From IMG/VR virus record IMGVR_UViG_3300012936_005754, positions 1 through 25,731 of that record: 25,731 bases of DNA; one strand, given 5' to 3'. A program made the position numbers and the translations under genes. The DNA is from a virus. The notes under the pieces were generated by a model. It had not been told where the DNA came from, ran no database searches, and saw nothing but the letters and a program-made list of their open reading frames with translations. Positions 6,463 to 12,919 of the stretch are shown in pieces (position 1 is the first letter of the stretch; the number at the start of each line of letters is the position of its first letter).

Positions 6463-7170
6463 TTACCTTAATATACAACTTTTTTCGTGACCAATTATTA
6501 AATTTTTATTAACGTAAATAAAGTGACCTTCTTCCCTTAAAGATTTACATATTCCAGCATCTTCAGAAGTAAACTCTTTAATATTTTTATCAAAATTATA
6601 CCAATAAGGTCTAAACCAAGGGTACTTTAAAGTTTCTAAAACTCCTTTTTTAAATAGTATCCATCCAAATCCTGTATAATCAACTCTAAAGATATCTGGA
6701 AGTATGTTTAATGTTTTATCATCTAAAAAATCGTAATGACCGTTTTGCATATAATCATTTTTTTCCATTTTAATTACTGTTGCATAATTATGATTATTTT
6801 GCATTTTGTATATTCCTGAAGCAATTGGTTTGTCCATATCTAATAAAGTCGAAAAATCAGAAGGAGAAAAAACCATATCTGAATCTATCCACATAACATA
6901 ATCATAATCAATATCACCTTGGAAAGGTTTTTGATTTACACCTTTTAAGGTATTTCCTCCTAAACATTTATTACGAGCGTAGTAAACTACAGCATCATAA
7001 CCATTACTAAATACAGGAGTAATATTATTTTTAGAGCACCATGCAAGGAGCTCAGTCCAAGATTGTAAAAAATGATTTGAAAAAACTCTACCTGGTATAC
7101 AAAATACTACGGTTTTGTTTTTTACTGATTTTAAATCTATACTCTGTCTATAAATTTTTCTTCTTCTCAT
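6463..7170 (-). CDS. GT-A fold glycosyltransferase
   Basis: A 235-residue glycosyltransferase-like protein. TVVFCIPGRVFSNHF (20-34) is a typical first strand; YDAVVYYARNKCLGG (58-72) carries the ARN element seen in GT2-like enzymes; YVMWIDSDMVF (91-101) supplies the metal-binding DxD motif (D96-S-D98) that ends the nucleotide-sugar domain; FTSEDAGICKSLREEG (about 202-217) resembles the ED/catalytic-base region; IIGHEK near the end gives a possible third metal ligand His. No signal peptide or membrane segment is visible, so it is probably cytoplasmic. Its acceptor is unknown: DNA bases, surface glycans and virion proteins are all used by phages. It lies between the tRNA-like gene and the queD/queE block, so sugar addition to modified DNA is conceivable but unsupported. 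Confidence 0.78.
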   Translation of the reverse strand: MRRRKIYRQSIDLKSVKNKTVVFCIPGRVFSNHFLQSWTELLAWCSKNNITPVFSNGYDAVVYYARNKCLGGNTLKGVNQKPFQGDIDYDYVMWIDSDMVFSPSDFSTLLDMDKPIASGIYKMQNNHNYATVIKMEKNDYMQNGHYDFLDDKTLNILPDIFRVDYTGFGWILFKKGVLETLKYPWFRPYWYNFDKNIKEFTSEDAGICKSLREEGHFIYVNKNLIIGHEKSCILR

Positions 7171-7177
7171 ACTTAGT

Positions 7178-7289
7178 TACCCCAGGAGGGACTCGAACCC
7201 TCGACCTCTTTGACCTCTTAGCTTTTCACGATCGTATCTATTTTGCACCGAGTTAAGCCAAAGCGAGCTACCTACTGCTCCACTGGGAA
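7178..7289 (-). tRNA. tRNA-like gene with about 39 extra bases in the anticodon loop
   Basis: Read on the minus strand from 7289: acceptor TTCCCAG (7289-7283) with CTGGGGT (7185-7179), six pairs counting one T-G plus a first-position T-T mismatch; D arm GAGC/GCTC (7280-7277/7268-7265) around AGTAGGTA; T arm GAGGG-TTCGAGT-CCCTC (7202-7186); five-base variable loop AGGTC (7207-7203). The only match for the anticodon stem is CTTTG (7263-7259) with CAAAG (7212-7208), but 46 bases lie between instead of 7. CTTAA after the stem would place anticodon TAA (Leu) if the insert were removed, but this is not secure. The body resembles bacterial Met/fMet-type tRNAs (GGAGCAGT.GGTAGCTCG, AGGTCG). CCA is not encoded. 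It may be a tRNA with an unusual insert or a tRNA pseudogene. Confidence 0.65.
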
Positions 7290-7293
7290 AATT

Positions 7294-7437
7294 TTAAATA
7301 GTACGGTTAGATCTTTTATTATCCCACTGTACTCTTTTACTCTGCCCTAAATATTTAAATTTAGAGATTCTTTTGTTAACACTCTCTCTTTCAGAATTTA
7401 ACTGAGTATTACCGTTTCTTTGTTCCTTACTTGACAT
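7294..7437 (-). CDS. Small basic protein of 47 residues, unknown
   Basis: A short frame from ATG 7437 to TAA 7294-7296, filling the gap between queC and the tRNA-like gene. Its ATG overlaps the queC stop by 11 bases (GTCAAGTAAGG), the same coupling used by the certain genes nearby, which is the main support. The 47 residues are hydrophilic and basic (for example SVNKRISKFKYLGQSKRVQW, 19-38), without cysteine or membrane segment, suggesting a nucleic-acid-binding or structural peptide. It is not recognised as a known family. Confidence 0.55.
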   Translation of the reverse strand: MSSKEQRNGNTQLNSERESVNKRISKFKYLGQSKRVQWDNKRSNRTI

Positions 7438-8257
7438 AGTCTGCTAATAATTTTTCTACGTGATTTTTAGCTACTTCATAATCTACAGGACCAGTTTCAT
7501 TAGCATAAGCAACTGGATCAGGTCTTCCTAATTTTATAAAAGCTTCAATTCTTTCTACTGAAGAAGCTGATTTATAATCTGAATACCATTTCCAAGCGTT
7601 AGTTTCAGGTCTATGATAATGTTTGATAGGTTTATATGAAGTGTTAGTTCTTGAATAAACTTCATTAAAATCAATACCTAATTTATCACACAATACTTCT
7701 CCATCTTTTAAGATATCAAATTTATCACCTTCTAAATAAGGAGTAAAGTAACCTACTTTATCAGCATCCCAGTTACCCTCTCTAAATGCATGATCATCTG
7801 CATCTCTAAAGTCTTGTCTACAGTCAGGATAAATAGCATGATCTCCTGCATGTATTCCTAAAGCAATATCAGTATCATTTCCATTAGCATTAGCAGCAGA
7901 TAAAGCTACTGCTTGTACTAAAGAAGCAAATATTTTATTACGATTAGGTACTACTGTAGCTTTCATATTATCTTCTTCATAATGACCTTCCGGAACATCA
8001 TCTCCTCCTTCAACAAGATTAGAATTTAATAAGTTAACTAAACCATCTAATTTAATAACTTGATAATTTACAGTATGACCATTTTTTGCTAAATAATCTA
8101 CTAATTCTTGAGCTCTATCTAACTCTACTTTATGCTTTTGACCATAATCAAAAGACATTGCTGTTACATTATCATACTCAGATAAACATCTAAGTAATAA
8201 GGTTGAGGAGTCCATCCCTCCTGATAAGGACACTACTACGTTTTTCGCTATTTTTAT
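7427..8257 (-). CDS. queC: 7-cyano-7-deazaguanine (preQ0) synthase, zinc-motif-less, non-ATG start
   Basis: QueC makes preQ0 from 7-carboxy-7-deazaguanine, ATP and ammonia. The PP-loop SGGMDSST, the SFDYGQKHKVEL segment, VVPNRNKIF and GIHAGDHAIYPDCRQDF are all QueC landmarks. The C-terminal region keeps VERIEAF and G.PDP..Y, but the four zinc cysteines of canonical QueC (SCY...HCGxCGTCVER) are replaced: TSYKP has Ser, and SDYKSASSVER has Asp/Ser/Ser. No ATG exists at the 5' end. A stop at 8264-8266 bounds the frame, and the only codons resembling starts are ATA at 8257 or 8251 and GTG at 8233. GTG would remove the first strand (KNVVVSL) needed for the PP-loop fold, so ATA 8257 is preferred (276 residues). 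A sequencing error for ATG is possible. Confidence 0.9.
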   Translation of the reverse strand: MKIAKNVVVSLSGGMDSSTLLLRCLSEYDNVTAMSFDYGQKHKVELDRAQELVDYLAKNGHTVNYQVIKLDGLVNLLNSNLVEGGDDVPEGHYEEDNMKATVVPNRNKIFASLVQAVALSAANANGNDTDIALGIHAGDHAIYPDCRQDFRDADDHAFREGNWDADKVGYFTPYLEGDKFDILKDGEVLCDKLGIDFNEVYSRTNTSYKPIKHYHRPETNAWKWYSDYKSASSVERIEAFIKLGRPDPVAYANETGPVDYEVAKNHVEKLLADYVK

Positions 8258-8271
8258 ATAATTTTAAATTT

Positions 8272-8305
8272 TTGCCAGGTATTATAAAGCGTATAGGCAA
8301 ACGCT
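8272..8305 (-). promoter_or_regulatory. Possible H-type pseudoknot in the queC leader
   Basis: On the minus strand AGCGT (8305-8301) pairs with ACGCT (8292-8288), and the hairpin loop bases TTGCC (8300-8296) pair with GGCAA (8276-8272) further on. The two stems form an H-type pseudoknot, or two competing hairpins if only one forms at a time. It begins at the stop codon of the upstream gene and ends 14 bases before the proposed ATA start of queC, followed by an A/T-only tract. It does not match the preQ1-I riboswitch consensus I know. Strict geometry would need the first stem-2 pair opened, as no linker base lies between the two 5' strands. Confidence 0.35.
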
Positions 8306-8600
8306 ATTCTATTACGTTACTAATTTTTTCTTGTATAACTCTATATTCATCTATATACTCTTTCAAGCTAGTAAATCTTTTACTTGTGTTTAATAACTCT
8401 TCTGATGCTTTTTTTAATGCATAATTAAAATTAGAAGGGTAACAAACAGTTTTAATATATTCTGTATTATTTTCTCCTTTGATTACTCTTTCATATAAAG
8501 TAAAACCTCCTGATGGAGATCTTGTAATGAAAAAAGGTTCTAATACTGGATCTTCTATCACAGTATCGCTTGAGGGTATTGAATCTGGTTTACGTAACAT
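8304..8600 (-). CDS. Conserved phage protein of unknown function
   Basis: A 98-residue soluble protein. LEPFFITRSPSGGFTLYERVIKG (21-43) looks like a beta hairpin domain, followed by a helical half (NYALKKASEELLNTSKRFTSLKEYIDEY, in part about 59-86). I recall similar small proteins in other T4-like and marine phages but no function. There is one cysteine, no membrane segment and no catalytic motif. It lies between thioredoxin, from which it is separated by 12 bases, and the queC leader whose possible pseudoknot begins at its stop codon. It is probably in the same transcript as thioredoxin and queC. Confidence 0.65.
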   Translation of the reverse strand: MLRKPDSIPSSDTVIEDPVLEPFFITRSPSGGFTLYERVIKGENNTEYIKTVCYPSNFNYALKKASEELLNTSKRFTSLKEYIDEYRVIQEKISNVIE

Positions 8601-8612
8601 TTTTTATAACTT

Positions 8613-8870
8613 TTAATTATTAATTAACTTTTTTAATTCTTCTTGGGTTAAAAGACCAACTTTAGATGAAGTTACTCCATCTCTATTAACTACAGTATAA
8701 GGTATAGATCTTACTTTATATTTATCCGATAATCCTGAGTCATCTTTATCAACATTAATATCGATAAATTCTACTTTATCTTCTAATTCTTTTTTTACTT
8801 CATCCCATATTTTACTATATTCTTTACAGGGACCGCACCAAGTTGCGTAAAATTTTATAGCTTGTACCAT
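8613..8870 (-). CDS. Thioredoxin-like protein
   Basis: An 85-residue thioredoxin-fold protein with the active-site WCGPC (residues 11-15, FYATWCGPCKEYSKIW) and the cis-proline loop SIPYTVV (about 55-61). It is shorter than standard thioredoxin (about 105), lacking part of the first strand and helix, as phage thioredoxins often do. It should reduce disulfides in the cytoplasm. The neighbouring ribonucleotide reductase, whose alpha chain ends in a CxxC tail, is the obvious client. The ATG at 8870 lies only 4 bases after an exact TCGTATATTA element, so if that element is a promoter the message may have almost no leader. Confidence 0.92.
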   Translation of the reverse strand: MVQAIKFYATWCGPCKEYSKIWDEVKKELEDKVEFIDINVDKDDSGLSDKYKVRSIPYTVVNRDGVTSSKVGLLTQEELKKLINN

Positions 8871-8874
8871 ATTA

Positions 8875-8884
8875 TAATATACGA
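8875..8884 (-). promoter_or_regulatory. Candidate phage promoter element TCGTATATTA upstream of thioredoxin
   Basis: An exact copy of the repeated element in the 47-base gap between the serine hydroxymethyltransferase stop and the thioredoxin ATG. It ends only 4 bases before the ATG, so a start site 6-8 bases downstream would give a leaderless or nearly leaderless mRNA. Flanking TTT on the 5' side matches the ssb copy. Confidence 0.5.
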
Positions 8885-8917
8885 AAATTATTTTAATTAT
8901 ACAACTAAAATTTGTAC

Positions 8918-10060
8918 TTAATTATTTATTAAAATACTTATTTTATTTGCTAGTTCTTTAAACCATTCTTTATTATGACCTTTAGTCGTCTCTGCTGCTG
9001 TTCCAATTCTAATACCGCTAGTTTCAACAAAGCTTCTAGGATCATTAGGTATTCCATTCTTATTAACTGTAATACCGTTCTCCTCTAATCTATCAGCTAC
9101 TTCTCTTCCGCTATATTTCTTATCAGATAAATCTATAAGTATTAAATGAGAATCTGTACCTCCTGTAAGAACTGATATGTTATTTTGATTAAATACTTCA
9201 CACATAGCCTTAGCATTCTCTACTACTCTACTACAGTATCCTTTAAATTCAAGAGTATTAGCTTCTATAAAACATTGAGCTTTAGCTGCTATTATATGCA
9301 TTAAAGGACCTCCTTGAGTACCTGGAAAGATAGCTCCGTTAATCTTTTTAGTATACTTTTCACTATTCCATAATATTATTCCTCCTCTAGGACCTCTTAA
9401 AGTTTTATGAGTAGTAGAAGTAACTACATCAGCATAAGGAAAAGGACTAGGATATACTCCTCCTGCTATTAATCCTGAATAATGAGCCATATCTACTAAT
9501 AATATAGCTCCTACTTCATCTGCTATTTCTCTAAATCTTTTCCATTCTATAACTCTAGAGTAAGCACTTGCTCCTGCTATAATTAATTTAGGTTTAACTT
9601 TTAAAGCAATATCTCTTATATTAACATAATCTAAAAGACCGTTATTATTAACACCGTAGGAATAAGCATCATATATCTTTCCTGATATATTAGGTTTACT
9701 TCCATGAGATAAATGGCCTCCACTAGCTAAATCCATTCCAAGTATTTTATCGCCTGGTTTTAAAAATGCTTGAAAAACTGCAGTATTAGCGTTAGCACCG
9801 CAATGGGGCTGGACATTAGCGAAGTTACAACCATATAACTTTTTTAATTCTTCGATAGCGAGATTTTCTATTTCGTCCATGTGTTCACACCCATTATAGT
9901 ATCTCTTACCTGGATATCCTTCTGCGTATTTATTGGTAAGGATTGATCCTGCTAAATCCATTACTGCTTTACTAGCAAAATTTTCACTAGCTATAAGTTC
10001 AATAGTATTATCCTGTCTTTTACTTTCTTTAGCTAATATATCTGTTATTCTTTTATACAT
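8918..10060 (-). CDS. glyA: Serine hydroxymethyltransferase
   Basis: A 380-residue PLP enzyme that interconverts serine plus THF with glycine plus 5,10-methylene-THF. Landmarks: [11 protein letters not shown] (19-29), [21 protein letters not shown] (43-63, in part), GANANTAVF (88-96), [14 protein letters not shown] (about 190-203), [14 protein letters not shown] with the PLP lysine (about 217-230), the [11 protein letters not shown] substrate loop, and RIGTAA near the C-terminus. It is about 35 residues shorter than E. coli GlyA, the difference being mainly terminal and loop trimming. It follows NrdA by 12 bases, consistent with thymidylate and nucleotide supply. It could also feed 10-formyl-THF to the formyltransferase at 738-1319, through host FolD. 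Confidence 0.95.
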   Translation of the reverse strand: MYKRITDILAKESKRQDNTIELIASENFASKAVMDLAGSILTNKYAEGYPGKRYYNGCEHMDEIENLAIEELKKLYGCNFANVQPHCGANANTAVFQAFLKPGDKILGMDLASGGHLSHGSKPNISGKIYDAYSYGVNNNGLLDYVNIRDIALKVKPKLIIAGASAYSRVIEWKRFREIADEVGAILLVDMAHYSGLIAGGVYPSPFPYADVVTSTTHKTLRGPRGGIILWNSEKYTKKINGAIFPGTQGGPLMHIIAAKAQCFIEANTLEFKGYCSRVVENAKAMCEVFNQNNISVLTGGTDSHLILIDLSDKKYSGREVADRLEENGITVNKNGIPNDPRSFVETSGIRIGTAAETTKGHNKEWFKELANKISILINN

Positions 10061-10072
10061 TTTAACTTAAAT

Positions 10073-11791
10073 TTATCCTTCGCAAGCACTACAAGTTAGT
10101 AATTCTTGAGAAAATTGTTGAGCTGCATTTAAATTATACTGGTAATAAAGAGATTTAATACCTTTTTCAAAAGCATCTAAATGTAATTTTATTACATCTC
10201 TAGGAGGTGAAGATGGATGTATTGCTAAATTGATAGACTGTCCCATATCTATATACTCCTGTCTTTGAGCTGCTAAATTAACTACATCTACTTGAGAAAT
10301 TTCGTGAAATACTTTAAAAACTGATTTTTCATGATCAGATAAAAAGTCTAAATGCTGTACTGAACCACCGTAAGTTAGTATACTATTCCATACTTCCTCT
10401 GTATCTTTATCTTTTTCTTTTAATAATGCTTCTAATTCTCGATTTTTCCATTCTACTTGAACTTTAGCAACCATTTTCTCACCGTAGTTTATTTTATGAG
10501 GTTCTATACCTTCACTGAAAGCCATTGTAACTCCTCCATCTATAAAACTAGTAGATTTTTTAGGAGCTTGTGCCATTCTACTTGTATTACGTTCTCCATA
10601 ACCTTCAAGCATTTTTGGTTCTCCAAAATGTTTAGCCATCCATTTAGAAGCTCTATCTCCTTCAGCTCTCATAGTAGAAAATATATCTGCATTGATTTGA
10701 AAAGATTTTATTGATCCAAATTCTACTAAATTCTTCTGTAGGTATGAATGAAATGCTGATATTCCTAATCCTATTGCTCTATGTTCCTTTGCAAATTTAA
10801 TTGCTGCAGATATTCCAGGAATTTTTTCTCCTTTTTCAATATACTCTTCAATTACACAATCAAGCATAATATTCATATCAAATAAAAAGTTAGGATCTTC
10901 TTTAATTTCATCCCAATGGTAAGCTACTATAGAAGATAAACAACATGCAAAAGTTTTATCGTAATCGGTATACTCAATAGCTTCAGCACATATATTTGCA
11001 TTACGTATTTCTAATCCTTTATCTATATAAGCTTGACATATACCTTTATTTGAATTTTCAATATCTAAAATATAAGGAAATCCTGCTTCTTTTCTTGTAT
11101 TTAAAATCTTAGTAAATATTTTTCTTTTTTGCTTATCTCCTTCCTTTAATGCTTTTCTGAATCCTTTAGGTAATACAACTGCGGTAGTAACTGTTGTTAA
11201 AAATCTCTGTTTATCTTTAGGTATTCTTTCAGTACCTATATCTAAAAAATCCATAATTTCAGGATGGTCTGCATTACAGTAAAATGTTATAAACCCTCTT
11301 CTTTGAGAATTTTGAGCAGTTTTACTCATCATATCTGCGTAAAGCTCAATCCATTCCATTATACTATTTGCTTCACCGCCTGATCTTATAGGAGAACCAA
11401 TCTCTCTAATATCAGAAACATTTACAGCAGTGCCTGCTCCCCTACTAGCTAATATACCAGTTTCATAAAATCTTTTATAAATTCCATCTATAGAATCTTC
11501 TATGACTGAATGGTTACAACTAATAGGTAGATTATATTCAGAACCAAAAGATCTTAAAACAGGAGTAGAAAAAGAAGTCCATCCTTTAGACACATATTCT
11601 TCGAACCTTTTTCCTATATCCTTTACATATTCTTTAGATTCTTTAGTAGTAGCTAACTTATTAGCATATTTTTGAACTGTGTTACAAATTGTTTGAAATC
11701 TTTCTTCTGCTGTTTCTCCTTTTTCTAAATAACCTCTCTCTAACATTTCTATTTGCTCAGTATCTTTGAGCCATTGTAACTTTAGTCCCAT
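10073..11791 (-). CDS. nrdA: Ribonucleoside-diphosphate reductase class I, alpha subunit
   Basis: A 572-residue catalytic subunit reducing NDPs to dNDPs. Conserved residues are in order: STPVLRSFGSEYNLPISC with the first redox Cys (C92); NICAEAIE (266-273) with the catalytic Asn-x-Cys-x-Glu triad (N266, C268, E270); CCLSSI with the second redox Cys (C284); the LYYQ tyrosine pair (Y549, Y550) of the radical path; and a C-terminal CSAC (567-570) for thioredoxin-linked reduction. It lacks the N-terminal ATP-cone of about 90 residues found in E. coli NrdA, so dATP inhibition at the activity site should be absent. The ATG overlaps the nrdB stop by 10 bases, a coupled nrdB-nrdA pair. Confidence 0.95.
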   Translation of the reverse strand: MGLKLQWLKDTEQIEMLERGYLEKGETAEERFQTICNTVQKYANKLATTKESKEYVKDIGKRFEEYVSKGWTSFSTPVLRSFGSEYNLPISCNHSVIEDSIDGIYKRFYETGILASRGAGTAVNVSDIREIGSPIRSGGEANSIMEWIELYADMMSKTAQNSQRRGFITFYCNADHPEIMDFLDIGTERIPKDKQRFLTTVTTAVVLPKGFRKALKEGDKQKRKIFTKILNTRKEAGFPYILDIENSNKGICQAYIDKGLEIRNANICAEAIEYTDYDKTFACCLSSIVAYHWDEIKEDPNFLFDMNIMLDCVIEEYIEKGEKIPGISAAIKFAKEHRAIGLGISAFHSYLQKNLVEFGSIKSFQINADIFSTMRAEGDRASKWMAKHFGEPKMLEGYGERNTSRMAQAPKKSTSFIDGGVTMAFSEGIEPHKINYGEKMVAKVQVEWKNRELEALLKEKDKDTEEVWNSILTYGGSVQHLDFLSDHEKSVFKVFHEISQVDVVNLAAQRQEYIDMGQSINLAIHPSSPPRDVIKLHLDAFEKGIKSLYYQYNLNAAQQFSQELLTCSACEG

Positions 11792-12759
11792 GCGTCTTCT
11801 GTAATTAAATTTTGTTTATTATAATCTGTGCTTTTCTGTGCGAAGAAATCGAAAGCTATAGGTGCTTTTGCCATTCTATCGAAATATTCTGTTGGTCTTA
11901 ATAGTTCCTTATCTACTTCATATTCTTTTTCATAACCTATTAACTCCAGTCCATGATTTAATCTTTGTTTAGTATATTCTTTTATAACAGCTTTAGGCAT
12001 GAAGTCTAACTCTCCATTCTCAAATACCCAATCTATTAATTCTTCTTCTGCTTTTAGAGCTTTTCTTATATTTCTACGGATTTTATTTTCCATTTCTAGA
12101 TCAAACCATTCAGGATTTTCTTCTCTAATAATTTTAATTAATTCAGCTCCAAACTGTGCATGTATTGCTTCTTCTTTACTTGTAGCGTTAACAACAGTGG
12201 TAAAATTAGTAAACATATTTTTATACTTACCAAATGCAGATATTGTTAAAAAATTAGAAAATAAACTTGCGTTTTCAACTAAAAGAGAAAATAAAATTAG
12301 AGATTTAGTAAATTCTTTATTAGATCTAGATGTATAACCTTCTAAGTATCTATTTAGGTACTTTACTCTACCGGCTATTTGCGGTATTTCCATTACGTTT
12401 TCAAATACATCTTCTAAACCTAATAGATCTAATCCTTGTTTATATGTTCTTCTATGAACTACTTCATTTCCGGCAAATACAAAACCTGCATCTGCTATTT
12501 CAGTTTTCGGTAACCTAATATCAACTCTAGCCCAAGATGTTTTAACTTTATTTTCTACTACTCCTATACACAACATTGACCTTTTCATTGCTTCCTGTTC
12601 ATGAGGTTTAAATTTAGTTTTAAAATCTCTTACATCTCTATCGTAATCAAAATGTTCAGGGGTCCAGAAAGCTTCCCAAATCACATTTGCATATCTAAGT
12701 AAATGTGGGTAGTCGTTTCCTCTCACATCTTCGCTGGGTTCGAATATGTCTTTTTTCAT
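11782..12759 (-). CDS. nrdB: Ribonucleoside-diphosphate reductase class I, beta subunit
   Basis: A 325-residue radical-generating subunit. Metal and radical residues by eye: E69 (VVEN) as probable first carboxylate, E99, H102 and Y106 in NEVVHRRTY (E-x2-H-x3-Y, Tyr106 being the expected radical tyrosine), E162 in LLVENASLF, and E197 with H200 in KEEAIH. The C-terminal ITEDAWD is acidic, consistent with docking on NrdA. The first ligand is Asp84 in E. coli but appears to be Glu here. Tyr is kept, so it is not the tyrosine-less class Ic form. Whether iron or manganese is used cannot be told. It is the first gene after the structured gap downstream of the helicase; GTATATATAAAG at about 12836-12847 might serve as a weak promoter. 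Confidence 0.94.
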   Translation of the reverse strand: MKKDIFEPSEDVRGNDYPHLLRYANVIWEAFWTPEHFDYDRDVRDFKTKFKPHEQEAMKRSMLCIGVVENKVKTSWARVDIRLPKTEIADAGFVFAGNEVVHRRTYKQGLDLLGLEDVFENVMEIPQIAGRVKYLNRYLEGYTSRSNKEFTKSLILFSLLVENASLFSNFLTISAFGKYKNMFTNFTTVVNATSKEEAIHAQFGAELIKIIREENPEWFDLEMENKIRRNIRKALKAEEELIDWVFENGELDFMPKAVIKEYTKQRLNHGLELIGYEKEYEVDKELLRPTEYFDRMAKAPIAFDFFAQKSTDYNKQNLITEDAWD

Positions 12760-12866
12760 AATATTTTATTTTCTTTTTAGGTTACTGTTTATAAATTAGT
12801 TGATAATGTTTTAAAGTCTTAAAACCATATATCTTTATATATACTTTTTGTTATTAGATAAAATAT

Positions 12867-12919
12867 CCCCAAGAGTATCGAAGTAAATCTCTTGAGGACA
12901 TCTCATATAAATATGTCCT
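12867..12919 (-). terminator. Two adjacent RNA hairpins between the helicase and nrdB genes
   Basis: Directly after the helicase stop the minus strand reads AGGACAT...ATGTCCT (stems 12919-12913 and 12901-12895, 7 pairs, 11-base loop), then CCTCAAGAG...CTCTTGGGG (12897-12889 and 12875-12867, 9 pairs counting one G-T, 13-base loop). The two share bases 12895-12897, so they either stack with fraying or compete. The second is followed by ATATTTTATC rather than a clean U-run, so it may be a weak terminator, a processing site or an mRNA-stabilising structure. The remaining 100 bases up to nrdB are A/T-rich without further structure that I can see. Confidence 0.5.

Noticed and set aside
7041-7256. 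Plus-strand frame of 71 codons across the tRNA-like gene
   Set aside because: It runs antisense through the glycosyltransferase start and the tRNA arms; its GGTRTLDL-like translation is a common artefact of reading a tRNA T arm.
7178-7289. Group I intron in tRNA-Leu(UAA)
   Set aside because: The extra segment is about 39 bases, far below the size of any group I intron, and no conserved P/Q/R/S elements are visible.
8272-8305. Classical preQ1-I riboswitch before queC
   Set aside because: The loop and the A-rich tail do not match the preQ1-I consensus; only the pseudoknot topology is similar, so it is listed as an unassigned structure.
11999-12518. Plus-strand frames antisense to nrdB
   Set aside because: They overlap conserved NrdB metal-ligand codons and show no homology or start context.
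11782-12759. Class Ic (tyrosine-less) ribonucleotide reductase
   Set aside because: The radical tyrosine position (Y106 in E-x2-H-x3-Y) is Tyr, so the class Ic hallmark is missing despite a Glu at the first ligand position.
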